A stretch of DNA of 64,000 bases. It comes from G965237725 sp965237725. Its GTDB lineage: Bacteria > Pseudomonadota > Gammaproteobacteria > Arenicellales > Poriferihabitantaceae. The translations under genes and the position numbers were made by a program. The DNA lies in assembly GCA_965237725.1 (NCBI GenBank), contig OZ250151.1, positions 4,340,001 through 4,404,000 on the forward strand, in the 5' to 3' direction. Shown one piece after another: positions 39,980 to 48,608 of this stretch (position 1 is the stretch's first letter; every line of letters begins with the position of its first letter). Under the pieces are notes generated by a model that saw nothing but the letters and a program-made list of their open reading frames with translations, was not told the origin of the DNA and made no database searches.

Positions 39980-40408
39980 TCAAGAATCATCTTCCGATTC
40001 AGGACGTTTGAACCGTGTTTTTGGAATCTCAGCGCTAGACGTGATTTCAACCATCAATTCTGGATCGTAAAGGCGAACTATCTGTATTGTCGTTGTTACT
40101 GGAAACGGCTCTGTAAAATATTTCACTCTAATATCTCCTGTCTTCATAAACTCATCAATATCAGTTACGTAATGAGTTAGGGAAAAAATGTCACTCATCT
40201 CCCCACCGATACTCTCTAATACTAATTTGATGTTGTGTAGGACTTGTTCCGTCTGAGTTCTCATACTTCCTTTTCCAACGACACTTCCGTCAGATCTCAG
40301 TGATACTTGGCCTTTTAAATGTACTACCTGACCAGGCCCCTGAATTACTCCCATAGAAAATGCCCCAAATGGACTCCATACATTCTCAGGATTAAAACTA
40401 TCTATCAT
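39980..40408 (-). CDS. RidA family protein
   Basis: 142 residues: VWSPFGAFSMGVIQGPGQVV, HLKGQVSLRSDGSVVGKGSM, QTEQVLHNIKLVLESIGGEM, EPFPVTTTIQIVRLYDPELM. RidA fold, third copy in the array; the sequences are well separated. Confidence 0.85.
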   Translation of the reverse strand: MIDSFNPENVWSPFGAFSMGVIQGPGQVVHLKGQVSLRSDGSVVGKGSMRTQTEQVLHNIKLVLESIGGEMSDIFSLTHYVTDIDEFMKTGDIRVKYFTEPFPVTTTIQIVRLYDPELMVEITSSAEIPKTRFKRPESEDDS

Positions 40409-40425
40409 ATGCTTGTACTCAATTC

Positions 40426-40508
40426 GTATAACGTCGCAATAACCGCTCAGCTTTAGCTGGTGCGGCGGAGTTTCGGAGAAACGGAGCGTAGTTCATGCCT
40501 TGTTATGC
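40426..40508 (-). other. attC site
   Basis: Plus strand GTATAAC to GTTATGC, stem CAGCTTTAGCTG. It closes the metallo-beta-lactamase-fold cassette. Confidence 0.9.
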
Positions 40509-40513
40509 GTTGC

Positions 40514-41245
40514 CTACGCATAGCGGCCTATTTCATCATCGATCAATTTATTTAAGTCTTCTAGAGAAAAACTTTCGTAATGACCTCCAAATGCTCTTGT
40601 GACGGGGAGATTTCTTACGCGCAAGAGGCTTTTCTCATACTCTGAGTTGTCTTCAGGAGGAAAATGACGGTTCTTTGGGTCTATGAATAGTGACTCGCCC
40701 GCAAATAGAAAGCCTGTTTGCTCTTCCCATAGTGCGATGCTTCCTGGAGTTCGTCCAGGGATGTGCAGAACCTCCAAAATACGATTTCCAAGATCAAAAA
40801 TCTGACCATCTTCCAGCAGTCGTGTTGGTGAAGCACTCTTCCTAGAGTAATCGTTGATATCGAAATTTGCGTAAGGGAGGGCACTTAACTTGCATTTTTT
40901 TGCGAATCCAAAATCGATCCAGTCATTCAGGGGGTTAGCCAATGCATCAGCTTCAAGACGATGGCATGCACGTTCTTTGAACGAATACATGCCACCGGCA
41001 TGGTCGTAGTAGTGACATAATGCGACTGCTATCAGTGGTTTTTCCGATATAGCTGAGATTACTGGGTATGGTGGCATGATGCCTGTTCCGCTATCTACAA
41101 CTAATTCCAGATCAGAACCACTTATTACCCATATTGAACCGGACAAATAGGGATCTATTTCTGTTTCCCTCAAGCGAGTGATTCCATCCGGGTACTTTTC
41201 AATACCGTACCAGTTCTCAGCAATTGGTATATTTTCCGGATTCAT
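40514..41245 (-). CDS. Metallo-beta-lactamase fold protein, altered metal site
   Basis: 243 residues. The fold is clear (SDLELVVDSGTGIMPPYPVI, LEVLHIPGRTPGSIALWEEQ, FLFAGESLF), but the usual H-x-H-x-D-H reads CHYYDHAGG, one residue shorter and with one His lost, and the later Asp in G-D reads G-E. It may bind one metal or none. Substrate unknown. Confidence 0.8.
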   Translation of the reverse strand: MNPENIPIAENWYGIEKYPDGITRLRETEIDPYLSGSIWVISGSDLELVVDSGTGIMPPYPVISAISEKPLIAVALCHYYDHAGGMYSFKERACHRLEADALANPLNDWIDFGFAKKCKLSALPYANFDINDYSRKSASPTRLLEDGQIFDLGNRILEVLHIPGRTPGSIALWEEQTGFLFAGESLFIDPKNRHFPPEDNSEYEKSLLRVRNLPVTRAFGGHYESFSLEDLNKLIDDEIGRYA

Positions 41246-41263
41246 TTGGTCAATTCTGTAACG

Positions 41264-41346
41264 CCTAACGTCGCAATAATCGCCCAGCTTTGGCTGGTGC
41301 GGTGGAGGCTCGTCGAGCCGGAACGAAATTCATTGTCTTGTTAGGC
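41264..41346 (-). other. attC site
   Basis: Plus strand GCCTAAC to GTTAGGC. It closes the HxlR / 4-OT cassette. Confidence 0.9.
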
Positions 41347-41688
41347 GCTGCGTTTTGATTGCCTTGGTAAAACATATTTTTCACCCCACAGCTTTAACTG
41401 TATTAAAACAGGTTCCAGCGTCCTGCCAGAGTCCGTAATCGAATACTCTACACGCGGTGGGACTTCAGCATAGACTTCTCGATGGACGAATCCATCTCTT
41501 TCTAGCTCACGAAGCTGGTTCGTCAACATGCGTTGCGTAATAGTGGGATGCGCCCTGCGCAGTTCATTAAAACGATACATCCGTTCCAATAATCTACTTA
41601 AGATAACAGCCTTCCACTTTCCTCCAATTAAATCTAATGCGGCTTCCATCGGACAATTCTCGTATTGCTGGTGATGCTGCTTACCCAT
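41341..41688 (-). CDS. HxlR family transcriptional regulator
   Basis: 115 residues: CPMEAALDLIGGKWKAVILS, MYRFNELRRAHPTITQRMLT, NQLRELERDGFVHREVYAEV, the HxlR winged helix with the initial Cys. It is divergent from a 4-OT gene across about 118 bp, a layout in which it could sense a metabolite and control the tautomerase. Confidence 0.92.
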   Translation of the reverse strand: MGKQHHQQYENCPMEAALDLIGGKWKAVILSRLLERMYRFNELRRAHPTITQRMLTNQLRELERDGFVHREVYAEVPPRVEYSITDSGRTLEPVLIQLKLWGEKYVLPRQSKRSA

Positions 41689-41806
41689 GATTCCTCCATT
41701 AGTATCAATTTGTATACTATATGTAATATTTGTGCGTACTTACATATTCGTATGTTAAGGGATATTCTACCCTTTCCATTCACAATTAACTATAGGAGTA
41801 AACGAT

Positions 41807-42025
41807 ATGCCATTAATTCAAATTAAAGGTATTGGGGGCTATACGTCCCTTGAACAGAAGCAAGAAATTATCAGAAAAGTAACCGATGCGGTGTGCTCGG
41901 TCGAAGGAGAAGGACTTCGTAATGTAACCTGGGTAATAATCGAAGACGTCAAACCAGGTGAATGGGGTGTCGGTGGACAACCTGTTACCGATGACGACTT
42001 AAGGAAAATGGCTTCAGGGAGTTAA
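41807..42025 (+). CDS. 4-oxalocrotonate tautomerase family protein
   Basis: 72 residues: PLIQIKGIGGYTSLEQKQEI, IRKVTDAVCSVEGEG, then VTWVIIEDVKPGEWGVGGQP. The catalytic N-terminal proline is kept. It is the only cassette gene on the plus strand, opposite to the array and to HxlR. Confidence 0.88.
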   Translation: MPLIQIKGIGGYTSLEQKQEIIRKVTDAVCSVEGEGLRNVTWVIIEDVKPGEWGVGGQPVTDDDLRKMASGS

Positions 42026-42061
42026 GTGTCAGGCGTCAGAATCTTATGTACGGATTCTGGC

Positions 42062-42129
42062 GCCTAATGTCCAACTAACCGACGAATTATCGCCGTTTAA
42101 AATTCGTGCGGTTCAGTTGCTTGTTAGGC
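42062..42129 (-). other. attC site, left box decayed
   Basis: Plus strand GCCTAAT to GTTAGGC. It closes the SnoaL cassette at 42137 and bounds the HxlR/4-OT cassette on the right. Confidence 0.78.
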
Positions 42130-42136
42130 TGCAACA

Positions 42137-42490
42137 TCATGCCTGTTTCCCGAAGACAAACTGGTCGACAACCCACAGCCAATTACCATCTGGTTGACGC
42201 CTAGCAATCTCAGCGGTGATATCTCCATTGCCAAGTCGCGATGAAGTGAGTGCGAGGTTTCCACTGCACAGAGCCGGAGCTTGATTGCTCGGAGTAAGCT
42301 GAGGGCTGCCATCCAAGAAATTGATGAAAAACTTTCGGATTTCTTCTAGACCAATCGCAACCTCGCCTTCGCCAGAATCCAGAGTGGCATTTGATTCGTA
42401 GAGCGACACCAGCCCTTCGACATCACCAGCATTTACGCGCTCTACGAAAAACCTCTCTAGATCATTTGGTTCTTTCGCTGGCTTATGCAT
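42137..42490 (-). CDS. SnoaL-like (NTF2 fold) protein
   Basis: 117 residues: FVERVNAGDVEGLVSLYESN, ATLDSGEGEVAIGLEEIRKF, PDGNWLWVVDQFVFG. SnoaL/ketosteroid isomerase-type fold, role unknown. Confidence 0.8.
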   Translation of the reverse strand: MHKPAKEPNDLERFFVERVNAGDVEGLVSLYESNATLDSGEGEVAIGLEEIRKFFINFLDGSPQLTPSNQAPALCSGNLALTSSRLGNGDITAEIARRQPDGNWLWVVDQFVFGKQA

Positions 42491-42518
42491 TTGCGAACTC
42501 TTGAAGAATTGACATGCG

Positions 42519-42590
42519 GCCTAACGTCGAAATCAGCGCCAAAATGCGAGCGCAGCAAGTATTTTTTGCGACTGCATTTCTTTGTTATGC
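42519..42590 (-). other. attC site
   Basis: Plus strand GCCTAAC to GTTATGC. It closes the higBA cassette. Confidence 0.88.
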
Positions 42591-42872
42591 GGCCTTCAAT
42601 TTTTGCACTTTGAGTCCAATAGCAGATTGCTCTGCTTCCCACAGATCATATTGAACTTGTTGAGTTAACCAACTTTCTGGAGAGGTATCGAAGGCTTTAC
42701 CTAAACGTATCGCCATTTCTGGGCTAATACCAGAACGACCATTTATAATAGAAGACAAAGTCTTTCTACTTACACCAAGAGCCTCTGCTGCGTCAGTAAC
42801 AGTTAGCTCCAAGGGTTCCAAGCAAAACTCTTTTAGTATTTCTCCGGGATGGGGAGGATTGTGCATTTTCAT
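42585..42872 (-). CDS. higA: HigA antitoxin
   Basis: 95 residues: MHNPPHPGEILKEFCLEPLE, VTDAAEALGVSRKTLSSIIN, GRSGISPEMAIRLGKAFDTS. XRE helix-turn-helix HigA. It follows higB, the usual order for this family. Confidence 0.92.
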   Translation of the reverse strand: MKMHNPPHPGEILKEFCLEPLELTVTDAAEALGVSRKTLSSIINGRSGISPEMAIRLGKAFDTSPESWLTQQVQYDLWEAEQSAIGLKVQKLKAA

Positions 42873-42884
42873 AATATTTGGCCT

Positions 42885-43163
42885 CTAATGATAATCTTCG
42901 TAGTCAACTACAACAGCATCGGCGCCATCGAACTGAAACGTTATTCGCCAGTTTCCGCTTACAGAAACTGACCAATCTCCTTTTCTTTTTCCTCCGAGCT
43001 CATGTAGCTTTAGCCCTGGTAAATCCATATCCTTTACAGATGTCGACGCATTTAATCGCGCGAGAATCAATTTGATTCTCTTTTCGTGCTTCGATTGAAT
43101 TCCAGATTTCGTACCCTTGAGAAAATACTTTTCTAGACCACGATGTTTGAAACTCTTAATCAT
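42885..43163 (-). CDS. higB: HigB toxin
   Basis: 92 residues: MIKSFKHRGLEKYFLKGTKS, LNASTSVKDMDLPGLKLHEL, GNWRITFQFDGADAVVVDYE DYH. Intact HigB mRNA interferase. Confidence 0.92.
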   Translation of the reverse strand: MIKSFKHRGLEKYFLKGTKSGIQSKHEKRIKLILARLNASTSVKDMDLPGLKLHELGGKRKGDWSVSVSGNWRITFQFDGADAVVVDYEDYH

Positions 43164-43213
43164 CCACTATTGTAACCTATGTCGTTACACGTTACAATCG
43201 CTCCACTCTAGAC

Positions 43214-43294
43214 GCATAACGTCGCGTTCAACGCCCCGCTTTAGCGGGTGCGGCAGAGGCGTTAGCCAGAGCGAATTGCAACGCCTTGTTATAA
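43214..43294 (-). other. attC site
   Basis: Plus strand GCATAAC to GTTATAA. It closes the lipoprotein cassette at 43289. Confidence 0.9.
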
Positions 43295-43801
43295 ACTTTT
43301 AGGAATTTCAAAATCATCGGCTACCCGTTTAACAGTAAAAGTATTTCCAGAGTCAACATGCTTGTATTTAAATACGTTTTCATTAAGTTCAAGAATAGTA
43401 TACACATCTCGATTTATTGGATCAGTAGGGTCACTAGCTGAAAACTCATCTCCATAAAGCCAACCCTTAAATACAGAAAAGTATATATTTCCACCTATAC
43501 CCCATTCTCCAACCTCAACTTGAAGTTTTACTTCACCGGTAGGTTCGATTACCTCACCATCTACACGATACTGTCCCTGTATATTACGCCTCACCACCCA
43601 ACTATAAGTCCCTCCGTTATTAAGTGGCTGAGTCCCGTACCAAGTTCCAACCATAAGTTTCCAATTGTTTTTTCGGATTTCCGTAGGTTCTTGGGCAAAA
43701 GATGATGTCAAAGTTTCATCGTTTTTATAATTTGCAGCGCAACCTGACAGAGCCACTCCAACTACAACCACAATTATTTTTATTAATCTCATATCATTCA
43801 T
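43289..43801 (-). CDS. Putative lipoprotein
   Basis: 170 residues. IIVVVVGVALSGCAANYKND carries a lipobox (LSGC, Cys about residue 21). A beta-rich domain follows (GTWYGTQPLNNGGTYSWVVR). Outer or inner membrane lipoprotein of unknown function. Start may be the Met at 43792. Confidence 0.65.
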   Translation of the reverse strand: MNDMRLIKIIVVVVGVALSGCAANYKNDETLTSSFAQEPTEIRKNNWKLMVGTWYGTQPLNNGGTYSWVVRRNIQGQYRVDGEVIEPTGEVKLQVEVGEWGIGGNIYFSVFKGWLYGDEFSASDPTDPINRDVYTILELNENVFKYKHVDSGNTFTVKRVADDFEIPKSL

Positions 43802-43810
43802 TAAAAAGGT

Positions 43811-43871
43811 TTATAACGCTCAAATCGGCGGCGTGGCTTTGGCCACGTCCGACTGCATTTACTTGTTATAA
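43811..43871 (-). other. attC site (copy 1)
   Basis: Plus strand TTATAAC to GTTATAA, 61 bp. It closes the first DHFR-like cassette; identical to 45411-45471 apart from its first base. Confidence 0.9.
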
Positions 43872-44450
43872 GGCACCTGCCTCAACTGGTTGATAAAAAT
43901 GCATAAATGCACCGCATGGACAGGATTCAAACTTGATGAGCTTAAGCTTTGCTGGAATTGTGCCATCGGCAAACAGACGTTTTCCATTGCCCACGACAAC
44001 AGGAAATGTCCAAAGACGATACTCGTCTATTAGCCCATGTTCTAGAAGGGCTTGGATAAGTTGCCAACTGCCATGTACCTGCAGTAACGGGCCACTTTGT
44101 TTTTTTAACTGAGATATTTCTGCTGCGACGTTTCCGGTGACTATTTCCGAGTTTTGCCACGGAACCTCATTGTTGCGTGATGTTACAACATACTTTTTGG
44201 CCTGATTTAGTGTATCTGCCGTCCGGTTTCCTGCTGGGGCATTGGCGAAACTAGATTCAAAACTATCATAGGAGTTCCGCCCGAGTAGGACATCGTAGGG
44301 CTCACTCATGGCCTCACGACCAACTTGCTCCATAACTTCTTCCCAGCATTCGTTAGCCCAACCACCTTCGGAAAAATCTTCTTCCGGAGCACCTGGCGCT
44401 TGCATTACTCCATCAAGTGTTTGAAATGTAAGGATAGCTAGCTTTCTCAA
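43866..44450 (-). CDS. Dihydrofolate reductase/RibD C-terminal domain protein (copy 1)
   Basis: 194 residues: RKLAILTFQTLDGVMQAPGA, YDVLLGRNSYDSFESSFANA, KKYVVTSRNNEVPWQNSEIV and EYRLWTFPVVVGNGKRLFAD. This is the YyaP/RibD-C fold, which binds NADPH. Identical at protein level to the copy at 45466; the only base difference is at 44220 (C here, G at 45820). The real substrate is not known. Confidence 0.9.
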   Translation of the reverse strand: MRKLAILTFQTLDGVMQAPGAPEEDFSEGGWANECWEEVMEQVGREAMSEPYDVLLGRNSYDSFESSFANAPAGNRTADTLNQAKKYVVTSRNNEVPWQNSEIVTGNVAAEISQLKKQSGPLLQVHGSWQLIQALLEHGLIDEYRLWTFPVVVGNGKRLFADGTIPAKLKLIKFESCPCGAFMHFYQPVEAGAL

Positions 44451-44495
44451 TATTATTTCTCCTATGCGAGGTTTTCTTGACAGATTTCTCGTGCC

Positions 44496-44579
44496 TTATA
44501 ACGTCGCAATAACCGCCCGACTTTGGTCGGTGCGGTTTTATTTCGAAGAAATAAAACGAAGTTCATTGCCTTGTTATAA
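44496..44579 (-). other. attC site
   Basis: Plus strand TTATAAC to GTTATAA. It closes the cassette at 44590. Confidence 0.9.
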
Positions 44580-44589
44580 GCATCTTTAT

Positions 44590-45012
44590 TCAAATGCGAT
44601 CACCATACGCAGAAAAAACGCCAACCATTAAACCTAATAGTCCTATACATAATGTTACGGTCTGGATCCAAAATAGACGCCAAGTCAAATCTCCAAAGAA
44701 TTTAGACTTATACTTATAAACAGTAGACTCTTCAAATTCTGAATTTTTGTCATTTCGAATTTTTCTAGCAGTATATCGATAGTCCATCAATCGAGATATT
44801 ACTGCCGCACAACTCGAAAAAACGGACAAACAAAGTGAAATTATTGCGATTTTAAACAAAAATTTTGGGCACCCAACTAGTAGGAATTCTTTATCTCTTA
44901 ATAACGTAAAAGAAAAAGCAACTGCGCCAACTGCCAACCCGAAAAACATATTTAAAACAAACGTGAGCTGATTTAGGGTATATCGTTGCCATCTTACAAA
45001 TCTTTCTTCCAT
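44590..45012 (-). CDS. Small membrane protein, unknown
   Basis: 140 residues, three membrane helices (TFVLNMFFGLAVGAVAFSF and others) with a basic loop RLMDYRYTARKIRNDKNSEF. No family recognised. Confidence 0.6.
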   Translation of the reverse strand: MEERFVRWQRYTLNQLTFVLNMFFGLAVGAVAFSFTLLRDKEFLLVGCPKFLFKIAIISLCLSVFSSCAAVISRLMDYRYTARKIRNDKNSEFEESTVYKYKSKFFGDLTWRLFWIQTVTLCIGLLGLMVGVFSAYGDRI

Positions 45013-45029
45013 TGGATTATCCTTTTGGC

Positions 45030-45116
45030 TTATAACGTCGCGTTCAACGCCCGTCGCGAAGCGACGGTGCGGCGGAGAGCCGTAGGCTCGGAGCGAATTG
45101 CAACGCCTTGTTATAT
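45030..45116 (-). other. attC site
   Basis: Plus strand TTATAAC to GTTATAT. It closes the cassette at 45120. Confidence 0.9.
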
Positions 45117-45119
45117 GTT

Positions 45120-45401
45120 TTACTCATAAAGACCCCAAGCCATAGACGCAAACAAAAAACCAACAACTAGTATTAGTCGAAAACCCCACAGCCTTCGCTT
45201 CCCTTTTATAATATTCGTAAAGTATATCAGTATCCCTATTAACCCGATTACTAGGGTTAAAAGCAGAATTCTGATTCCCAAAGTTCCATGAGTTGTCAAC
45301 TCCCGAACAATCTCGGGGACCAAAGAATAATACGAAACAGAAAACAGAACGAAACAAGAGCCCAATAACCCAATTAAGAGAGCGGTAATTTCTATTTTCA
45401 T
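45120..45401 (-). CDS. Small membrane protein, unknown
   Basis: 93 residues, three membrane helices (EITALLIGLLGSCFVLFSVS, ILLLTLVIGLIGILIYFTNI, FRLILVVGFLFASMAWGLYE). No family recognised. Confidence 0.55.
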   Translation of the reverse strand: MKIEITALLIGLLGSCFVLFSVSYYSLVPEIVRELTTHGTLGIRILLLTLVIGLIGILIYFTNIIKGKRRLWGFRLILVVGFLFASMAWGLYE

Positions 45402-45410
45402 ATATTCGAC

Positions 45411-45471
45411 ATATAACGCTCAAATCGGCGGCGTGGCTTTGGCCACGTCCGACTGCATTTACTTGTTATAA
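45411..45471 (-). other. attC site (copy 2)
   Basis: Plus strand ATATAAC to GTTATAA. It closes the second DHFR-like cassette. Confidence 0.9.
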
Positions 45472-46050
45472 GGCACCTGCCTCAACTGGTTGATAAAAAT
45501 GCATAAATGCACCGCATGGACAGGATTCAAACTTGATGAGCTTAAGCTTTGCTGGAATTGTGCCATCGGCAAACAGACGTTTTCCATTGCCCACGACAAC
45601 AGGAAATGTCCAAAGACGATACTCGTCTATTAGCCCATGTTCTAGAAGGGCTTGGATAAGTTGCCAACTGCCATGTACCTGCAGTAACGGGCCACTTTGT
45701 TTTTTTAACTGAGATATTTCTGCTGCGACGTTTCCGGTGACTATTTCCGAGTTTTGCCACGGAACCTCATTGTTGCGTGATGTTACAACATACTTTTTGG
45801 CCTGATTTAGTGTATCTGCGGTCCGGTTTCCTGCTGGGGCATTGGCGAAACTAGATTCAAAACTATCATAGGAGTTCCGCCCGAGTAGGACATCGTAGGG
45901 CTCACTCATGGCCTCACGACCAACTTGCTCCATAACTTCTTCCCAGCATTCGTTAGCCCAACCACCTTCGGAAAAATCTTCTTCCGGAGCACCTGGCGCT
46001 TGCATTACTCCATCAAGTGTTTGAAATGTAAGGATAGCTAGCTTTCTCAA
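45466..46050 (-). CDS. Dihydrofolate reductase/RibD C-terminal domain protein (copy 2)
   Basis: 194 residues, the same protein as at 43866, offset by exactly 1600 bp. Base identity covers about 697 bp from 45412 to 46108, including both cassette ends, with a single synonymous change. The other copy is separated by two unrelated cassettes. Confidence 0.9.
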   Translation of the reverse strand: MRKLAILTFQTLDGVMQAPGAPEEDFSEGGWANECWEEVMEQVGREAMSEPYDVLLGRNSYDSFESSFANAPAGNRTADTLNQAKKYVVTSRNNEVPWQNSEIVTGNVAAEISQLKKQSGPLLQVHGSWQLIQALLEHGLIDEYRLWTFPVVVGNGKRLFADGTIPAKLKLIKFESCPCGAFMHFYQPVEAGAL

Positions 46051-46095
46051 TATTATTTCTCCTATGCGAGGTTTTCTTGACAGATTTCTCGTGCC

Positions 46096-46179
46096 TTATA
46101 ACGTCGCGTTCAACGCCCCGCTTTAGCGGGTGCGGCGAAAGGCCATAGGCCTAGAGCGAATTGCAACGCCTTGTTAGGC
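46096..46179 (-). other. attC site
   Basis: Plus strand TTATAAC to GTTAGGC. It closes the lipoprotein cassette at 46230. Confidence 0.9.
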
Positions 46180-46229
46180 GGAATAAACACGACCCAATTC
46201 TATTTGTAATCCGATCTCCCATAAATTTC

Positions 46230-46826
46230 CTATAGCAGCTCAACCAATTGTTCCAGAGCTTCTTTACTCGAAATTTCAAAAACTTGGGTCAATGTGCTTT
46301 TATCAGACTCTAGCCATTTCTCAAGTGACATATTGGGAAGGTTGCCGTTATAAGCACCTCCTCTAGTTAATCCAACCCATATTTCATTGCCCTCGGCATC
46401 TATAAGCTTAGGAGAGAAAAAAACCATTGGCCTCACACTCCGTTTTGTTGGAAGGTATTTATAGAATCCATAAATAACGTCGAGATTTAATGTCAAGTTT
46501 GCTGGAGTCTTAATAATTTTAAATTTTTTCTCAACTATTGAAATAAGCTGGTCTTTAAACATCGACTCGACATCGACATTTTTCATATCCAACAATTTTG
46601 TAATTCTACTTTGAGGATTTCCTATATCATTTAAATATAGTTCCTCTTGCGTCATATATGGATTCCATAGCCCTGGGTCTTGATACCCAATTGTTATCAC
46701 TAAATTCTTATCACTTGAAAATTGAACTTCTGTATTTTCATTCGCAATATTGTCTGGAAGTTTGGGGACTGCACAAGACGATATAAATAAAACCAAAACT
46801 ACAATCGATGTTAATTTTGTTAGCAT
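46230..46826 (-). CDS. Putative lipoprotein
   Basis: 198 residues from the Met at 46826; the frame extends to 46859. The N-terminus LTSIVVLVLFISSCAVPKLP has a lipobox (SSC). A soluble domain follows, with VTLNLDVIYGFYKYLP-type beta strands and VFFSPKLIDAEGNEIWVGLT. Unknown function, envelope-bound. Confidence 0.65.
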   Translation of the reverse strand: MLTKLTSIVVLVLFISSCAVPKLPDNIANENTEVQFSSDKNLVITIGYQDPGLWNPYMTQEELYLNDIGNPQSRITKLLDMKNVDVESMFKDQLISIVEKKFKIIKTPANLTLNLDVIYGFYKYLPTKRSVRPMVFFSPKLIDAEGNEIWVGLTRGGAYNGNLPNMSLEKWLESDKSTLTQVFEISSKEALEQLVELL

Positions 46827-46899
46827 AAATTTTTTCTCGTTGTTAAAATTATATTTCATATAAAGTTCCCAATTGTTGTAAATATTTTTAACGTGATTC

Positions 46900-46958
46900 G
46901 CCTAACGTCGAATTAACCGCCCGCCTTTAGGCGGTGCGCGTTCAATTCCTTGTTAGCC
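46900..46958 (-). other. attC site
   Basis: Plus strand GCCTAAC to GTTAGCC, 59 bp. It encodes the tail of the HEPN protein. Confidence 0.9.
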
Positions 46959-47980
46959 GATTCGGTAGTGTTCATTTTGTAAGACCATGATATTTCTGTA
47001 ATATTTTGTACTATCAATTTCTGAAGAGTTGAAACTACTATTCTTACCGACAACGCAACTCCTGAATTAATTTGATGCATTAATCTTTCGTTCTCTTCGT
47101 AGGGGTCACCAAATTGGTTCCAATAGACTATGTCTGAACTACCATGAATAAATTTTGATCTAACGTCGTACAACTGTCCAACAATGTTTTTATTGTTCTC
47201 CCAATCTCCCAAATAAATTTGTGACTTATCCGAAAGCTGTTTTCTTAAATCTCCGATCCCATCGCAATAGAATGCCTCTAAACCTTGCATTGACCTAAAC
47301 AATACCTCCCCATCTCTAAACTCTGACAATCCAATCAGATGTGTAAAAGATGCAAACAGTTTTTCTGATCTAGATTTCGCAAAGCTATTCTGGAAATAGT
47401 TTATGCTCTTTACCCATTCGAATACCTTTCGCATATCTAAGGTCTGGATTTCTGGCCAAGTATAATTTTCATATTCGGCTTCCTCATCATATGGTCGGGA
47501 CAAAAATCGATAGGCTGGCTTTCGCTTGATTTCAATTACGTCATCACCCTCATAACAGGCAACTCCCTCAAGAGTATCAATCAGCCCAGGTCGAGATAAT
47601 TCAGAAATCAATAGTAAAGCATCAATTACGGTAGTAAGACGAATAGTAGCCTCCGCATATAGATACTTTTCTACATCTGGGTCGTTATCGTTTTCTGCTT
47701 TAAATTTATCGACATCTATATATACACGCGCACGAATTTTAAACGCTGGGAAGTATTGACATAATGCGATTGTATTTATTGCCATAAGTCGATTCGCTGC
47801 CTTTTTAGGTGGGTCAGCAAATCTGATTTCAGAAATTTCTACACTTTCATCAATTTCTTGAGCAATTTCAGGTGATGTATTTGTAAAATGTTTAAAAGCT
47901 TCTTCGAACAATGATCCTTGTTTCCACGGATATTTCGAGAAATCTCTAATAGGAATATAAGCATCTAATATTATGTCCAT
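46913..47980 (-). CDS. Apea-like HEPN domain protein with attC-encoded tail
   Basis: 355 residues. The C-terminal part has FRSMQGLEAFYCDGIGDLRK then VGQLYDVRSKFIHGSSDIVY; R-S-K-F-I-H matches the R-x4-6-H motif of HEPN ribonucleases, and the layout resembles Apea-like HEPN. The N-terminal 200 residues are unassigned. The tail SANKELNAHRLKAGG comes from attC. HEPN proteins often serve in RNA-cleaving defence or TA systems; no partner is next to it. Confidence 0.65.
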   Translation of the reverse strand: MDIILDAYIPIRDFSKYPWKQGSLFEEAFKHFTNTSPEIAQEIDESVEISEIRFADPPKKAANRLMAINTIALCQYFPAFKIRARVYIDVDKFKAENDNDPDVEKYLYAEATIRLTTVIDALLLISELSRPGLIDTLEGVACYEGDDVIEIKRKPAYRFLSRPYDEEAEYENYTWPEIQTLDMRKVFEWVKSINYFQNSFAKSRSEKLFASFTHLIGLSEFRDGEVLFRSMQGLEAFYCDGIGDLRKQLSDKSQIYLGDWENNKNIVGQLYDVRSKFIHGSSDIVYWNQFGDPYEENERLMHQINSGVALSVRIVVSTLQKLIVQNITEISWSYKMNTTESANKELNAHRLKAGG

Positions 47981-47988
47981 TATTCTGC

Positions 47989-48047
47989 GGCTAACGTCGA
48001 GTTAATCGCCCAGCTTTTAGCTGGTGCGATTCAACTCCTTGTTAGAC
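47989..48047 (-). other. attC site
   Basis: Plus strand GGCTAAC to GTTAGAC, 59 bp. It encodes the tail of the protein at 48017. Confidence 0.88.
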
Positions 48048-48604
48048 GATTTAGATAAATACTCTTCAAGCAAGATTTCTTTACCACCTTCTGGCATTAA
48101 TCTATCTTCTTTTGAGTTCGAGATGACTTTATAGGTTTCCATAGAAAGTTCGTCAGCTCCCAGGACTCTTCTATTAGCGATAGAAAACACTGCGGCCTGT
48201 GCTCCAACACCAGTTACCATATCTTTCGTTCTACTACGCGGCTCAGTATCCAAAAATTCTTGAACCTCATTCACAAGCTTATTGTGCTCTAACCAAAGCT
48301 CCGCAGGGAAAATTGCTGAGCCTTCATTTGCTAAATTAGACAAATTTACCAAATGTTGTCTTGCCTTTAAATCTGCTTCAGGAACATAGTCGTTATATAG
48401 GTTTGTCAAAATCGGCATTAGATGCTTTATATATCCAATTTCTAACTGCGAATTTTTAATAAGATTTAGCTGTTCCGAAAACAAAATCTCCTGATAACTC
48501 GATTTCCTAGTTTTATAATTGAAATAGAAACCTACACCCGCAATTATGAGTGTACTCCCAATTCCGGCTAAACCAATAAACAAAGTTACTGTATTACTAT
48601 CCAT
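48017..48604 (-). CDS. Unknown protein with N-terminal membrane helix
   Basis: 195 residues: helix TLFIGLAGIGSTLIIAGVGF, then a long helical domain (YFNYKTRKSSYQEILFSEQL). The tail SSNKELNRTS is read from attC. No family recognised. Confidence 0.6.
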   Translation of the reverse strand: MDSNTVTLFIGLAGIGSTLIIAGVGFYFNYKTRKSSYQEILFSEQLNLIKNSQLEIGYIKHLMPILTNLYNDYVPEADLKARQHLVNLSNLANEGSAIFPAELWLEHNKLVNEVQEFLDTEPRSRTKDMVTGVGAQAAVFSIANRRVLGADELSMETYKVISNSKEDRLMPEGGKEILLEEYLSKSSNKELNRTS

Positions 48605-48608
48605 ATTC

